Positions 1 to 8,513 of a stretch of 64,000 nucleotides of DNA are shown here, piece after piece (the stretch's first letter is position 1; the number at the start of each line of letters is the position of its first letter). Below the pieces are notes generated by a model that was not told the DNA's origin, did not search any database, and saw nothing but the letters and a program-made list of their open reading frames with translations. The position numbers and the translations under genes are program-made. Source of the stretch: JAZKFT01 sp965246935 (GTDB lineage: Bacteria; Bacteroidota; Bacteroidia; Chitinophagales; Chitinophagaceae). The stretch is from the NCBI GenBank assembly GCA_965246935.1, contig CBDFGC010000001.1, positions 496,001 through 560,000 on the forward strand, in the 5' to 3' direction.

Positions 1-1667
1 TAAAGGCTGGAACGTGCTTCATTTCTCAAATCATACGTTTCCTCCCCTACCAGAAAGGTAAAGCTGTGCTTGTTTTTATAATTATTGACTGTATAAGTAA
101 GCACATTGGAGTTGGTAATGATTTTACGGTCGCTGGTATCAAGTTCAGCGATTGGTTTCTTACCGCCCTGGATAACAGAATACGGCGTTATAGAATCAGA
201 ATACTGGCGGTCAACAAACTTGTTGCGGTCGTAACCAAAGGTGGAACGGAAGGAAAGATTTTTTACAATTGTCCAGTTTACGTTTGCCGTTACATTATAG
301 GCTTCCGTACTTTTTCTCCTGAACTCCGCATTTGCAAGGCCAATCGGGTTTACGAGGTTCAATCCGTTACCCACGTTTGGGTCAGCCAGCGGATCAGCAT
401 CATCTATATCCTGTGCAGAAGAAAGGAAGGGACGATATTTAACGGCATTGCGCAGCCGGTTGTACGAGGAGCCCTGGTCAGAAGATACGCCGGCGCCATA
501 TACATCCTGGTTGGTGTACCGGGTGCTAACGCCGGCCCTGATATTCTTAGTGACTTTGTAGTCGCCTTTCAGGTTCAGTATGTGGCGGTTGTATTTTGAA
601 TTCAGCACAATCGCTTTATCGGAATTGTAGGTATAACCAAAATTATAGGTCAGCTTATTGGTGCCACCAGATGCCGTTACATTATGCTGCTGGCTAAAAC
701 CGGTACGTCCAAACACTTCATCCTGCCAGTTTACCGGGCTTACGTTTTTATAATTGGCCAGCGTATCCCAGGTAGTGCCAAAGTTTTTTCCAAAATTGAT
801 ACTATCGGTGCTGCTGCCGCGGGAACGTTCACTCTGGTAAACTACATATTCGTACGGGCTTAATACATCTAATTTAGTAGCGAGTTTTTTAATGCCCCCA
901 TATCCGTTATAGCTTACTACCAGCCGCCCGGGTTTGCCACTCTTTGTGGTAATGACAATTACGCCATTGCCGCCTCTTGCACCATAAATAGCAGTGGCGG
1001 CCGCATCTTTCAATACATCAATAGTTTGGATATCCTGTGGCGAAATAGTTGAAAGTCCATTTTCCACCTGTACCCCATCGATGATATACATGGGCGAATT
1101 GTCGCTGGTGATGCTCATACCGCCACGTACCCGTATGCGTACCTGCGCATCCGGCGATCCTTCGGATGTAGTAGCTGTGACGCCGGCCAGCCGGCCATTC
1201 AGTGCTTCGGCAGCAGAAGTAATCGGGATGTCTTTTAAATCTTTTGCACTTACCGATGAAACAGAAGCAAGCAAATCTTTCCGTTTTACCGTTTGGTAGC
1301 CAATTACCACTACGTCATCCAAACTGCTGTTACTGGCCGTAAGGGTCGCATTTACCTGTGTTTTACCATTGATAGCAATTTCTTTCGATGTGTACCCGGC
1401 AAATGAAAATACCAGCGTTGCCCGGCTGTCTCGTGCTACCAGACGGTAGCGGCCATCGCTTCCGGTAATAGTACCACCACGGCCACCTTTTACCGATACG
1501 TTTACATTGGCAATGGGTGCATTGTTGGAGTCACTCGCTGTAACTACACCCGTAACCTCAAAACCACCGGTTTGCGCTGACACAATATAGGGTAACATAA
1601 AAATACCTGCTACTAAAAGCATAAGGGCATAACTAATTCTAAACATCAGTTTTAGTTTAATAATCAT
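1..1667 (-). CDS. SusC/RagA-family TonB-linked outer membrane protein (C-terminus beyond window)
   Basis: This is the N-terminal ~555 residues of a TonB-dependent outer-membrane transporter that would import glycans or peptides together with a SusD lipoprotein. Translation of the minus strand from the ATG at 1667 gives a signal peptide ending near VSAQ, then a carboxypeptidase-regulatory-like beta-sandwich (GVVTASDSNNAPIANVNVSV), then a plug domain with the diagnostic SusC motif YGARGGNGVIVITTKSG, then the start of the beta-barrel. A second in-frame ATG at 1646 is possible. The gene leaves the window at base 1, so the barrel end and any susD partner are not visible. It is divergent from a LacI-type regulator, so it is probably a carbohydrate-utilisation locus under that regulator; the substrate cannot be told. 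Confidence 0.93.
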   Translation of the reverse strand, partial: MIIKLKLMFRISYALMLLVAGIFMLPYIVSAQTGGFEVTGVVTASDSNNAPIANVNVSVKGGRGGTITGSDGRYRLVARDSRATLVFSFAGYTSKEIAINGKTQVNATLTASNSSLDDVVVIGYQTVKRKDLLASVSSVSAKDLKDIPITSAAEALNGRLAGVTATTSEGSPDAQVRIRVRGGMSITSDNSPMYIIDGVQVENGLSTISPQDIQTIDVLKDAAATAIYGARGGNGVIVITTKSGKPGRLVVSYNGYGGIKKLATKLDVLSPYEYVVYQSERSRGSSTDSINFGKNFGTTWDTLANYKNVSPVNWQDEVFGRTGFSQQHNVTASGGTNKLTYNFGYTYNSDKAIVLNSKYNRHILNLKGDYKVTKNIRAGVSTRYTNQDVYGAGVSSDQGSSYNRLRNAVKYRPFLSSAQDIDDADPLADPNVGNGLNLVNPIGLANAEFRRKSTEAYNVTANVNWTIVKNLSFRSTFGYDRNKFVDRQYSDSITPYSVIQGGKKPIAELDTSDRKIITNSNVLTYTVNNYKNKHSFTFLVGEETYDLRNEARSSL

Positions 1668-1983
1668 TACAGTATGTATAGGGTTCTTTTATAAACGCTG
1701 GTTCCTGCAGCTATGCAGGAATCGAAACAGAATAAAATGTATAAGAGATAATAAATGGCAATCTAAAATGGTCCAAAAAAACAGGCAACCGAAACAAAAG
1801 TGAGCAGTGGAATAAACGTTGAAAGTGTGAAATTAGTATAACCTAATTCACTTCCTTCGTATATTCCGGCAACCGACAATCAATATCAAAATACAGGCCA
1901 TTGCGGCTATTGCAACCTGTTGTTCCGATAACACTTACGGACATAAATTTACTTTGCTATGTTGCATTTGGTTTTCTTTTTCT

Positions 1984-1999
1984 ACGCAAACGTTTCCGT
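1984..1999. promoter_or_regulatory. LacI-family operator-like palindrome
   Basis: The 16 bases ACGCAAACGTTTCCGT form a palindrome with a central CG and one mismatch between half-sites (the perfect form would end GTTTGCGT). This is the classical LacI/PurR-type operator shape. It lies 20 bases upstream of the -7 box of the adjacent LacI-type regulator gene and between it and the divergent SusC-like gene, so autoregulation and control of the transporter are both plausible. Binding is inferred, not shown. Confidence 0.6.
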
Positions 2000-2018
2000 T
2001 CGTTTGTCAGGTAAAATC

Positions 2019-2026
2019 TACTTTTG
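2019..2026 (+). promoter_or_regulatory. Bacteroidota -7 box for the LacI-type regulator
   Basis: TACTTTTG matches the Bacteroidota -7 consensus TAnnTTTG exactly and lies 34 bases before the ATG at 2061. A TTTG occurs at 2003-2006, but its spacing is short for a -33 element. Confidence 0.5.
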
Positions 2027-2060
2027 AGGGATATGTACCAGAACGCCCCCCTTTACCGAT

Positions 2061-3095
2061 ATGAAATTTGAATCCGTAACGATAAAAGATATCGCCAAAG
2101 CATTGGGATTTTCTGCCTCAACCGTATCCAGGGCACTAAGGGGAAGTTATGAAATTAGTGCAGAGACTAAAAAACTGGTAATAGCCTATGCCGGCAAAAT
2201 GAACTACCGGCCTAACCCGATTGCACAGAGTCTGAAAGAACGCCGCAGCCGCTCTATCGGCATTATCATCAGTGAAATTGCCAACAACTTTTTTTCACAG
2301 GCTATCAACGGCATTGAATCCATTGCTTATAGCCGTGGCTATCATGTTATTATCTCGCAAAGCCACGAATCGTACGAACGGGAAGTGATTAACGTGGAGC
2401 ACCTGGCCTCCCGTTCCGTTGACGGGCTATTGGTATCAATTTCCAATCAAACAAAAGACCTTTCGCACCTGCTCCGGCTGCATCAGCGGGGTCTGCCCAT
2501 TGTATTTTTCGACCGGGTAACCCCGGAAATAAAAACCCACCAGGTGGTGGCCAATAATTTTGCCGGTGCGTTTACAGCTACTGAGCACTTAATAAAAGAA
2601 GGGTTTATAAACATCGCACACGTAACCAATGCGCCATCGCTCTCTATCACGGGGGAGCGGCTGGAAGGCTACAAAGCAGCGCTGGAAAAATATGGCTTTC
2701 CATTTTGCGATGGCTGTGTACAATATTGCCACCATGGCGGCATGCTTGAGCAGGAAATGGAAGACGCTGTTATAAATTTACTGTCGCAGCCGGATAAGCC
2801 GGATGCGATCCTTGCGGCAAGCGACCGGTTAACCATGGGCTGTTTGAACGCTTTGATCCGGCATGGCATCAAAATACCCGACCAAATGGGTATTGCCGGC
2901 TTTACGAATACGAGCCTGTCAGATTTATTTCATCCCCGGCTTACCACCATACGGCAGCCAGCCTTTGAAATGGGCCAGTGCGCCACGGAAATGTTGTTAC
3001 AATTAATTGAAAGCAAGCGGCCCGTTACAGCATTTGAAACCCGCGTGCTGGAAACGGAATTGTGTATCCGGGAATCCTCTGTAAAAGAAATATAG
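2061..3095 (+). CDS. LacI-family transcriptional regulator
   Basis: 344-residue DNA-binding regulator of the LacI/GalR family. The N-terminus carries the helix-turn-helix (TIKDIAKALGFSASTVSRAL, residues ~7-26), followed by the hinge region with NPIAQSLKERRSRSIGII. The rest is a type-1 periplasmic-binding-protein-like effector domain, including the typical DAILAASDRLTMGCL and IAGFTNT segments. Length is normal for the family. It faces away from the SusC-like gene across a 393-base gap that contains a palindromic operator, which suggests local control of a polysaccharide or sugar uptake locus. The inducer is unknown. Confidence 0.93.
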   Translation: MKFESVTIKDIAKALGFSASTVSRALRGSYEISAETKKLVIAYAGKMNYRPNPIAQSLKERRSRSIGIIISEIANNFFSQAINGIESIAYSRGYHVIISQSHESYEREVINVEHLASRSVDGLLVSISNQTKDLSHLLRLHQRGLPIVFFDRVTPEIKTHQVVANNFAGAFTATEHLIKEGFINIAHVTNAPSLSITGERLEGYKAALEKYGFPFCDGCVQYCHHGGMLEQEMEDAVINLLSQPDKPDAILAASDRLTMGCLNALIRHGIKIPDQMGIAGFTNTSLSDLFHPRLTTIRQPAFEMGQCATEMLLQLIESKRPVTAFETRVLETELCIRESSVKEI

Positions 3096-3133
3096 GAAAA
3101 GCAACGATATCCTTATACCCTGTTCTGCTTTCT

Positions 3134-3622
3134 TCATTCCTTTAACATCGCCTTCAGCCTGTCTTTTAGCGCATTTCCATGCAGGTCTTTTTCCTGCAGG
3201 CGGCCTTCCTTATCAATCAGGTAGGAGGTTGGTATCTGGAAAATTCCATATACAGTAGCAATCTCAGATGCGGAACCACTGGGGTCAATCAGTTGCGTAT
3301 AGGTGAGGCCGTCCTGCTTTACAGCCTGCAACCAGGCTTTCCGGTTTTGATCAAGCGATACCGCTACAATTTCAAACCCCTGGTCTTTAAATTCCTGATA
3401 CAGTTTTACCAGCTTAGGATTAGATGCCCGGCAAGGGCCGCACCAACTGGCCCAAAAATCGAGTAATACCACTTTGCCTTTAAAAGAAGAAAGGGTAATA
3501 AGACTATCGTTCCCGTTTTGTAAGGTAATAGCCGGGGCAACCTGTCCTTTTTTCAACTGCGCAGTACATAGCTGGTAGCTGATGATAAAACAACTGAAAA
3601 GAACGATTTTTTTCAAATACAT
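3134..3622 (-). CDS. TlpA-like secreted thioredoxin
   Basis: 162-residue exported thiol-disulfide oxidoreductase of the TlpA/ResA class. A signal peptide occupies residues 1-21 (ends at LCTAQ). The thioredoxin fold carries the active-site WASWCGPC with cysteines 61 and 64 and the cis-proline region FQIPTSYLID. Such proteins reduce or isomerise thiols in the periplasm. The gene begins two bases after the stop of the upstream metal-binding-domain gene, so the two are almost certainly co-transcribed. The pairing suggests metal (for example copper) handling or thiol maintenance of that partner, which is inference. It converges with the LacI-type gene across 38 bases. Confidence 0.9.
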   Translation of the reverse strand: MYLKKIVLFSCFIISYQLCTAQLKKGQVAPAITLQNGNDSLITLSSFKGKVVLLDFWASWCGPCRASNPKLVKLYQEFKDQGFEIVAVSLDQNRKAWLQAVKQDGLTYTQLIDPSGSASEIATVYGIFQIPTSYLIDKEGRLQEKDLHGNALKDRLKAMLKE

Positions 3623-3624
3623 AT

Positions 3625-3981
3625 TTATAGATTATTCTTTTTGCCGGTAGTTACCTCAGATCTGTCATACCGGCAACATTCATCTAAAGCTTTGTATGCT
3701 TTATCGGTAGCCTTAAATTTAGGCGTATCGTAACCAGCCGCAGCAATTTTGCTTTGAATACTATCTGCCGAAATCCTTGAGGGACTGTAAACAAGAGATA
3801 GCATTTTTGTATCCTTATTCCAAATAGCTTTCGATACGCCGGGCTGTTCTTTGGCTGCTGTTTCAATGTGCTTTTTACACATACCACAATTACCTGCCAC
3901 CTTAAAAGTTTCCTTTTTAATTGCCTGAGAAAAAACAGTTGCCGACAGCAGCATAGATACGGCTACAAGAAATGATTTCAT
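3625..3981 (-). CDS. Secreted heavy-metal-associated (HMA) domain protein
   Basis: 118-residue exported protein with one HMA (MerP/Atx1-like) domain. From the ATG at 3981 it has a signal peptide (MKSFLVAVSMLLSATVFSQ) and then the metal-binding motif GNCGMCKKHIE, with cysteines at about residues 32 and 35. The frame stays open to an ATG at 4032, but that start lies inside the predicted -7 box at 4030-4037, and only the internal start puts the signal peptide at the N-terminus, so 3981 is preferred. The motif is GxCxxC rather than the usual GMxCxxC. It is the first gene of an operon with the TlpA-like thioredoxin. A periplasmic metallochaperone role is likely; the metal is not determinable. Confidence 0.85.
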   Translation of the reverse strand: MKSFLVAVSMLLSATVFSQAIKKETFKVAGNCGMCKKHIETAAKEQPGVSKAIWNKDTKMLSLVYSPSRISADSIQSKIAAAGYDTPKFKATDKAYKALDECCRYDRSEVTTGKKNNL

Positions 3982-4029
3982 ATGGATATATGTAAGGTGG
4001 TGGTAATTAAAAAGTTTTTCGGCCTGGTA

Positions 4030-4037
4030 CAAAACTA
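4030..4037 (-). promoter_or_regulatory. -7 box for the HMA-thioredoxin operon
   Basis: Read on the minus strand this is TAGTTTTG, an exact TAnnTTTG match, about 50 bases upstream of the ATG at 3981. It supports the shorter start of the HMA gene. Confidence 0.45.
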
Positions 4038-4144
4038 CCTGCTAAACAGCAGTATTAGTAGCGGTTGAGTTTAAAATTAACCCAAAACTTATTTTAGCCC
4101 GGCATAGCTATTAAAAACGTTCTTTACTTATCAATCATTTCCGC

Positions 4145-4152
4145 TACATTTG
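4145..4152 (+). promoter_or_regulatory. -7 box for the DUF177-rpmF-plsX cluster
   Basis: TACATTTG matches TAnnTTTG and sits 21 bases before the DUF177 ATG at 4174, giving a short leader of roughly 15 bases. Confidence 0.5.
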
Positions 4153-4173
4153 CCGCCCTTTTGAGGAATTAAC

Positions 4174-4716
4174 ATGAAGGGGAAAAGAGCATTTGACATA
4201 GCTTTTGTGGGGCTGAAGCCCGGTGTGCATGAATATGAGTATACTATAGACGACCGTTTTTTTAGTGACTACCAGCTGCAGGATTTTACCAACTGCGATG
4301 CAAAAGTAAAATTGAGCCTGGAAAAAAATACGGGTTTCATCATGCTCCGTTTTGAGGTAGGGGGCAGCCTGGAAATTGTGTGCGACCGTTGCAGCAATAA
4401 CCTGCCGGTGCAGTTATGGGATGAGTTTAAATTACTGGTGAAGCTAGTTGACAACCCGGAAGAGATGAATGATTCAGAAGAAGATCCGGATGTGCACTAC
4501 ATCAGCCGAACTGAAAGCCACCTGCATATAGCCGACTGGATATACGAGTTTATTAACCTGAGTATCCCCATGCAGCGTATGTGCAGTCCGGAAGAAATAG
4601 GCGGCCCCTGGTGTAATAAAGAGGTGCTGCAAAAGCTGGCAGAAATGAAGCCGGACACTGGCAGCACCAGTGTCTGGAAGGGATTGGATCGGTTTAAGAA
4701 TATTGAGGAACAATAA
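4174..4716 (+). CDS. DUF177 (YceD-like) protein
   Basis: 180-residue member of the DUF177/YceD family, whose genes typically lie directly upstream of rpmF, as here. YceD is connected with 23S rRNA processing and ribosome assembly in other bacteria and plants; no enzymatic function is established. Visible features are the Cys pair VCDRC (residues ~70-73), an acidic middle (NDSEEDPDVHY) and a second cysteine-containing region near the C-terminus (QRMCSPEEIGGPWC). The start is supported by a -7 box just upstream. About 200 AT-rich bases separate it from rpmF. Confidence 0.88.
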   Translation: MKGKRAFDIAFVGLKPGVHEYEYTIDDRFFSDYQLQDFTNCDAKVKLSLEKNTGFIMLRFEVGGSLEIVCDRCSNNLPVQLWDEFKLLVKLVDNPEEMNDSEEDPDVHYISRTESHLHIADWIYEFINLSIPMQRMCSPEEIGGPWCNKEVLQKLAEMKPDTGSTSVWKGLDRFKNIEEQ

Positions 4717-4918
4717 ATAATTAACAATTAATAGTTAACGACAATTTTTTATTTCCCAACTAATATCGAAGGAGTAAATGGTTAGTATTTTCATAGTAAA
4801 GTCTGTCAGTAAGATTTTAAATAAATATTAGAATAAATAATGGTAAGCAAACAGGCTTTCATTAATTAATTATCCATTATCAATTATTAACTAAATAAGC
4901 ATATTAAATTCGTAAGCC

Positions 4919-5113
4919 ATGCCAAATCCAAAACGGCGACACAGCCAGCAACGCAGCAAAAAGCGCCGTACCCATTATAAAGCCGTACCGGCCACGCTGA
5001 GCACGGATAGTGCTACCGGTGAATTGCACGTACGCCACCGTGCCCACGTAAGCGAAGGCAAACTGTACTACAAAGGGCAGGTTGTAGCCGAAAAATCGCC
5101 TGTAAATCAATAG
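4919..5113 (+). CDS. rpmF: 50S ribosomal protein L32
   Basis: 64-residue bL32. The N-terminus MPNPKRRHSQQRSKKRRTHY is the characteristic basic L32 start, followed by LHVRHRAHVSEGKLYYKGQVV. It lacks the zinc-binding cysteines found in some L32 forms (C- type). The order DUF177-rpmF-plsX is widely conserved and supports the call. Confidence 0.95.
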   Translation: MPNPKRRHSQQRSKKRRTHYKAVPATLSTDSATGELHVRHRAHVSEGKLYYKGQVVAEKSPVNQ

Positions 5114-5202
5114 CGCTTTCAATAAGCACCAATAACTTTGATCATGTGAGCCGGAAAATTATCTTTGGCTCACTTTTTCATTTGAGGAAGTTACCTGAAT
5201 AT

Positions 5203-6150
5203 ATGAATATAGGCATTGACATGATGGGTGGCGATTATGCACCGCAGGAAGCTGTAAATGGCATACAAGCTTATTTTGAAGGACAGGTAAATGAAAAAAC
5301 CCACCTTTTTTTATTGGGTGATGAAGCTCACCTACAGCCTATGATGCAAGGGATAGGTGCACCCACAGGCAGCTACACCATCGTACATACTTCGCAGGTA
5401 ATCGGTATGCATGAACACCCGGCCCGTTCCTTAAAGGAAAAACAGGATTCTTCCATTGCCAAAGGTTTCGCACTGCTGGCAAAAGGCGCCATTGATGCTT
5501 TTATCGGTGCGGGGAATACCGGGGCGATGCTGGCGGGCACCATGTTTACCATTAAGCCCGTTCAAAACGTAATCCGCCCCACCATTGCTACCATTATCCC
5601 CAGGGAGAATGGCAAAACCGGTCTGTTGGTGGATGCAGGCATTAATGTGGACAGCAAACCTGAAATGTTGAACCAGTTTGCAACATTGGGTGCTGCGTAT
5701 GCACAGTACATTATTGGAATTGAAAATCCCACTGTGGGATTAATAAATGTAGGCGAGGAAGAGGGTAAAGGCAATCAACTTGCCAAAGAAGCATATCCAC
5801 TACTGAAAAATAATCCGGCTATTACATTCGTAGGCAATATTGAAGGCCGGGATATTTTGGAAGATAAAGCTGATGTACTGATCTGTGATGGCTTTACCGG
5901 CAATATTTTGCTGAAATTACTGGAAACCCTGGATATAATTGCCGCCCGGCAACATATCGATCACCCGTTCTTTAAACGGTTTGGTCCGGAGCAATATGGT
6001 GGTACACCGGTATTGGGCGTTCAGAAGCCGGTTATAATCGGCCACGGCAACAGCCACGGAGAAGCTTTTAAAAATATGATTCTCGTATCCGAAAAAATGC
6101 TGCAAAGCGAACTGCTGGCAAAGATGGAAGAACGGATGGAAATTGGGTAA
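5203..6150 (+). CDS. plsX: Phosphate acyltransferase PlsX
   Basis: Converts acyl-ACP plus phosphate to acyl-phosphate, the donor for PlsY in phospholipid synthesis; a peripheral membrane enzyme. The frame is open from 5146, but family alignment places the start at the ATG at 5203, giving 315 residues beginning MNIGIDMMGGDYAPQ. Family motifs include DMMGGDYAP, SLKEKQDSSIAKG, FIGAGNTGA, LINVGEEEGKGN and DVLICDGFTGNI. It is 90 bases after rpmF and is usually co-transcribed with it. Confidence 0.95.
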   Translation: MNIGIDMMGGDYAPQEAVNGIQAYFEGQVNEKTHLFLLGDEAHLQPMMQGIGAPTGSYTIVHTSQVIGMHEHPARSLKEKQDSSIAKGFALLAKGAIDAFIGAGNTGAMLAGTMFTIKPVQNVIRPTIATIIPRENGKTGLLVDAGINVDSKPEMLNQFATLGAAYAQYIIGIENPTVGLINVGEEEGKGNQLAKEAYPLLKNNPAITFVGNIEGRDILEDKADVLICDGFTGNILLKLLETLDIIAARQHIDHPFFKRFGPEQYGGTPVLGVQKPVIIGHGNSHGEAFKNMILVSEKMLQSELLAKMEERMEIG

Positions 6151-6290
6151 GTGGGTCGGTTCCGCCAAAGCGGACATACCCAGCTATACTTATATTTCAA
6201 ACACAACTTACCTTCCTGTTAGCATAAGTACGATCTGTCCGCCACGGCGGAGCTGACTGGTTACCTACCGCTAAAGTGGTGCTTCTCTCC

Positions 6291-6298
6291 TATTTTTG
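6291..6298 (+). promoter_or_regulatory. -7 box implying a leaderless transcript
   Basis: TATTTTTG is an exact TAnnTTTG match ending 5 bases before the ATG at 6304. With Bacteroidota -7 spacing, transcription would begin at or next to the A of the ATG. Confidence 0.5.
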
Positions 6299-6303
6299 AG
6301 GCT

Positions 6304-6888
6304 ATGACCAAAGGCCGGCTCGAAGCATTCAGTGATGGCGTTATTGCCATTATTCTTACTATTATGGTGCTTGAATTAAAAGTACCCCATGGCTCAACCT
6401 GGGTAGCTATGAAACCGCTGCTCCCTGTCATCATCAGTTATATCCTTAGTTTTATTAATGTTGGTATTTACTGGAATAATCATCACCATATGATGCACCT
6501 GGTTACGCATGTAAATGGCAAAGTGCTATGGTCAAATCTGCATTTACTGTTCTGGCTGTCACTGGTTCCGTTTTGTACCGGTTGGATGGGCGAAAACCAC
6601 TTTAACTCGCTGCCGGTTGCTGTATATGCATTTATACTCATGATGGCTGGGATAGCTTATTTTATTTTAGCTAAATCCCTTACTAACATACACGGGCAAA
6701 ACGATAAACTGGCAGCTGCTACCGGATCCAACCGAAAGGAAAAAATGTCTGTATTGCTTTATCTGGCTGCCATACCGCTTGCCTTTGTTTATTCATGGAT
6801 CGGTTTTGCACTAATCGTAATGGTGGCGGGTATGTGGCTGATACCCGACCGCAGGATTGAAAAAAAAGTAGAAGAGGAAAAGCAGTAA
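6304..6888 (+). CDS. TMEM175-family (DUF1211) membrane protein, putative potassium channel
   Basis: 194-residue integral membrane protein. Residues 4-24 (GRLEAFSDGVIAIILTIMVL) contain the RxxxFSDG signature of TMEM175 proteins, in which the first helix lines the potassium pore. Further hydrophobic helices lie near residues 40-60, 75-95, 105-125 and 145-175, about six in total, which fits one bacterial TMEM175 repeat; function would need oligomerisation. The C-terminus is highly charged. It is a single gene with its own promoter immediately upstream and a convergent neighbour. Confidence 0.85.
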   Translation: MTKGRLEAFSDGVIAIILTIMVLELKVPHGSTWVAMKPLLPVIISYILSFINVGIYWNNHHHMMHLVTHVNGKVLWSNLHLLFWLSLVPFCTGWMGENHFNSLPVAVYAFILMMAGIAYFILAKSLTNIHGQNDKLAAATGSNRKEKMSVLLYLAAIPLAFVYSWIGFALIVMVAGMWLIPDRRIEKKVEEEKQ

Positions 6889-6993
6889 TGCCAGATTCAA
6901 ATAAGCAATGGACAATTAGCAATAAGCAAATCAGTTTTGAATAGCTGAAATGAAATCCACAACTCAATTTAATCTGGTGTGAGTTTTAAAATT

Positions 6994-8184
6994 TTACCGC
7001 AATCTTTCCAATGCTTCTTTCATCTTTTGTATGCCCTGTTCAATTTTTTCTATACTGTTGGCAAAAGAAATACGGATACTCGTGTCTTCGCCAAAGGCCC
7101 GGCCGGTAACGGTGCTTACATGGGCCGTATTCAGTAAATACATACACAAATCATCTGCATTAGCCAATACGGTTTCGCCATCCGACTTTCCAAAATAGTT
7201 TGACAGCGATGGAAATACGTAAAAAGCGCCATCCGGTTCCGTACAGCTGATACCCGGTATTTCCTTCAGTAATGCTAAAATGCGTTGGCGGCGTTGCGTA
7301 AATGCCTGTACCATTTCCTGAGTAGGTATGAGTGAGCCATTGAGTGCAGTGATAGCAGCCCTTTGTGTTACAGCATTGGGCCCGCTGGTAAACTGGCCCT
7401 GTAGTTTATCGCAGGCTTTAATAATGTCACGATGAGCAGCCATATAACCAAGGCGGTACCCCGTCATTGCAAAGCCTTTGCTCAATCCGTTAATGATAAT
7501 GACCCGGTCTTTCAAATCATCGAATTGTGCAATACTTTCGTGCTTGCCGGTGTAGTTGATGTACTCATAAATTTCATCGCTCATAATGTACACATTTGGG
7601 TAGCGACGAAATACTTCTGCCAATCCTGCCAGTTCTTCTTTTGTATACACCGCACCGGTAGGGTTGCATGGCGAGGAAAACATAAATAAACGGGTACGTT
7701 CGGTAATGGCATCTTCCAGTTGCTGCGGTGTTATTTTATAACCCGATTCGGGGGTTGTTTTTACAAAAACCGGCTCACCGCCATCTAATCGCACAATTTC
7801 TGAATACGTAACCCAATAGGGTGTTGGAATCACTACTTCATCCCCTTTATCCACAACAGCTAATATCAGGTTAGCAATACATTGCTTGGCGCCATTGCTT
7901 ACCATTACGTTCTCCGGTTGGTAATCCAGGTTATTATCCCGTTTGAATTTATGGCAGATTGCTTCCCGTAAATCAGCATAGCCTGCTACAGGCGGGTAGT
8001 GCGAATAATTTTCCTCTATGGCTTGTATGGCAGCCTGCTTGATGTGCTCGGGTGTATTAAAGTCCGGTTCGCCCAGGCTCAGGTCGGTAATGTCATGGCC
8101 CTGCGCCCGCAGTTCGCGGCCCAATTTGGCCATACGTAATGTTTCAGGTTCATTGAAGCGCTGCAATAAAGAAGACAAATACAT
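6994..8184 (-). CDS. PLP-dependent class I aminotransferase (aspartate aminotransferase-like)
   Basis: 396-residue fold-type I aminotransferase. Visible are the N-terminal LSLGEPDFNTPEHIK, the NGAKQCIANL cofactor-phosphate loop, the SPCNPTGAVYTKEEL segment, SDEIYEYI with the Asp that binds the pyridine nitrogen, the PLP-lysine motif NGLSKGFAMTGYRLGY (Lys near residue 236), and the substrate-binding Arg in SIRISFANS. Length and motifs fit the bacterial aspartate/aromatic (I-gamma) group, so the likely reaction is aspartate plus 2-oxoglutarate to oxaloacetate plus glutamate; exact specificity cannot be fixed from sequence. It is monocistronic and convergent with the TMEM175-type gene. Confidence 0.93.
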   Translation of the reverse strand: MYLSSLLQRFNEPETLRMAKLGRELRAQGHDITDLSLGEPDFNTPEHIKQAAIQAIEENYSHYPPVAGYADLREAICHKFKRDNNLDYQPENVMVSNGAKQCIANLILAVVDKGDEVVIPTPYWVTYSEIVRLDGGEPVFVKTTPESGYKITPQQLEDAITERTRLFMFSSPCNPTGAVYTKEELAGLAEVFRRYPNVYIMSDEIYEYINYTGKHESIAQFDDLKDRVIIINGLSKGFAMTGYRLGYMAAHRDIIKACDKLQGQFTSGPNAVTQRAAITALNGSLIPTQEMVQAFTQRRQRILALLKEIPGISCTEPDGAFYVFPSLSNYFGKSDGETVLANADDLCMYLLNTAHVSTVTGRAFGEDTSIRISFANSIEKIEQGIQKMKEALERLR

Positions 8185-8212
8185 GGATGCTTTTTAATTT
8201 CGGCGAAAGTAA

Positions 8213-8241
8213 CCGTGAATCGTCAATCGTGAATCGTGAAT
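8213..8241. repeat. GTGAATCGT-type short interspersed repeat
   Basis: A tight cluster of GTGAATCGT and its variant GTCAATCGT lies just upstream of the aminotransferase start. The same words recur near 58600, 58720, 63540 and 63690, always between genes, so this is a dispersed intergenic repeat family of this genome. Confidence 0.6.
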
Positions 8242-8282
8242 TTCGATGCTATTTCATTTTTTACAACGGATTAAAATCCTTT

Positions 8283-8472
8283 GCTACAAAATGGATCGTA
8301 CCTACGGTTCCCAGGGTTGAAACCCTGCGCTACAAAATGGATCGTACCTACGGTTCCCAGGGTTGAAACCCTGCGCTACAAAATGGATCGTACCTACGGC
8401 ACTACACCTAATTCCCCAAACTCAAAGTGCCGTAGGCACGATCCATTTTGTAGCAACGGACTTCAGTCCGTT
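8283..8472. repeat. 46-bp tandem repeat with terminal inverted copy
   Basis: A 46-base unit starting GCTACAAAATGGATCGTACC occurs at 8283 and 8329 (the two appear identical) and in part at 8375. Each full unit contains a small hairpin, CAGGGTTgaAACCCTG. An inverted copy of the unit start lies at 8428-8454 and can pair with the third unit over ~27 bases with one mismatch. A second hairpin, AACGGACTtcAGTCCGTT, follows at 8455-8472. The region between 8185 and 8513 holds only these repeats. They resemble REP/MITE-like intergenic elements. Confidence 0.8.
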
Positions 8473-8513
8473 ATATTGATAAATGAAAACGCATTTTAAT
8501 CCATACATCCAAT

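Noticed and set aside
66..1299. Plus-strand frames inside the SusC-like gene
   Set aside because: The minus strand encodes an excellent SusC receptor through the whole stretch, so these are shadows.
4269..4727. Minus-strand frames opposite the DUF177 gene
   Set aside because: Shadows of a conserved gene whose position next to rpmF is diagnostic.
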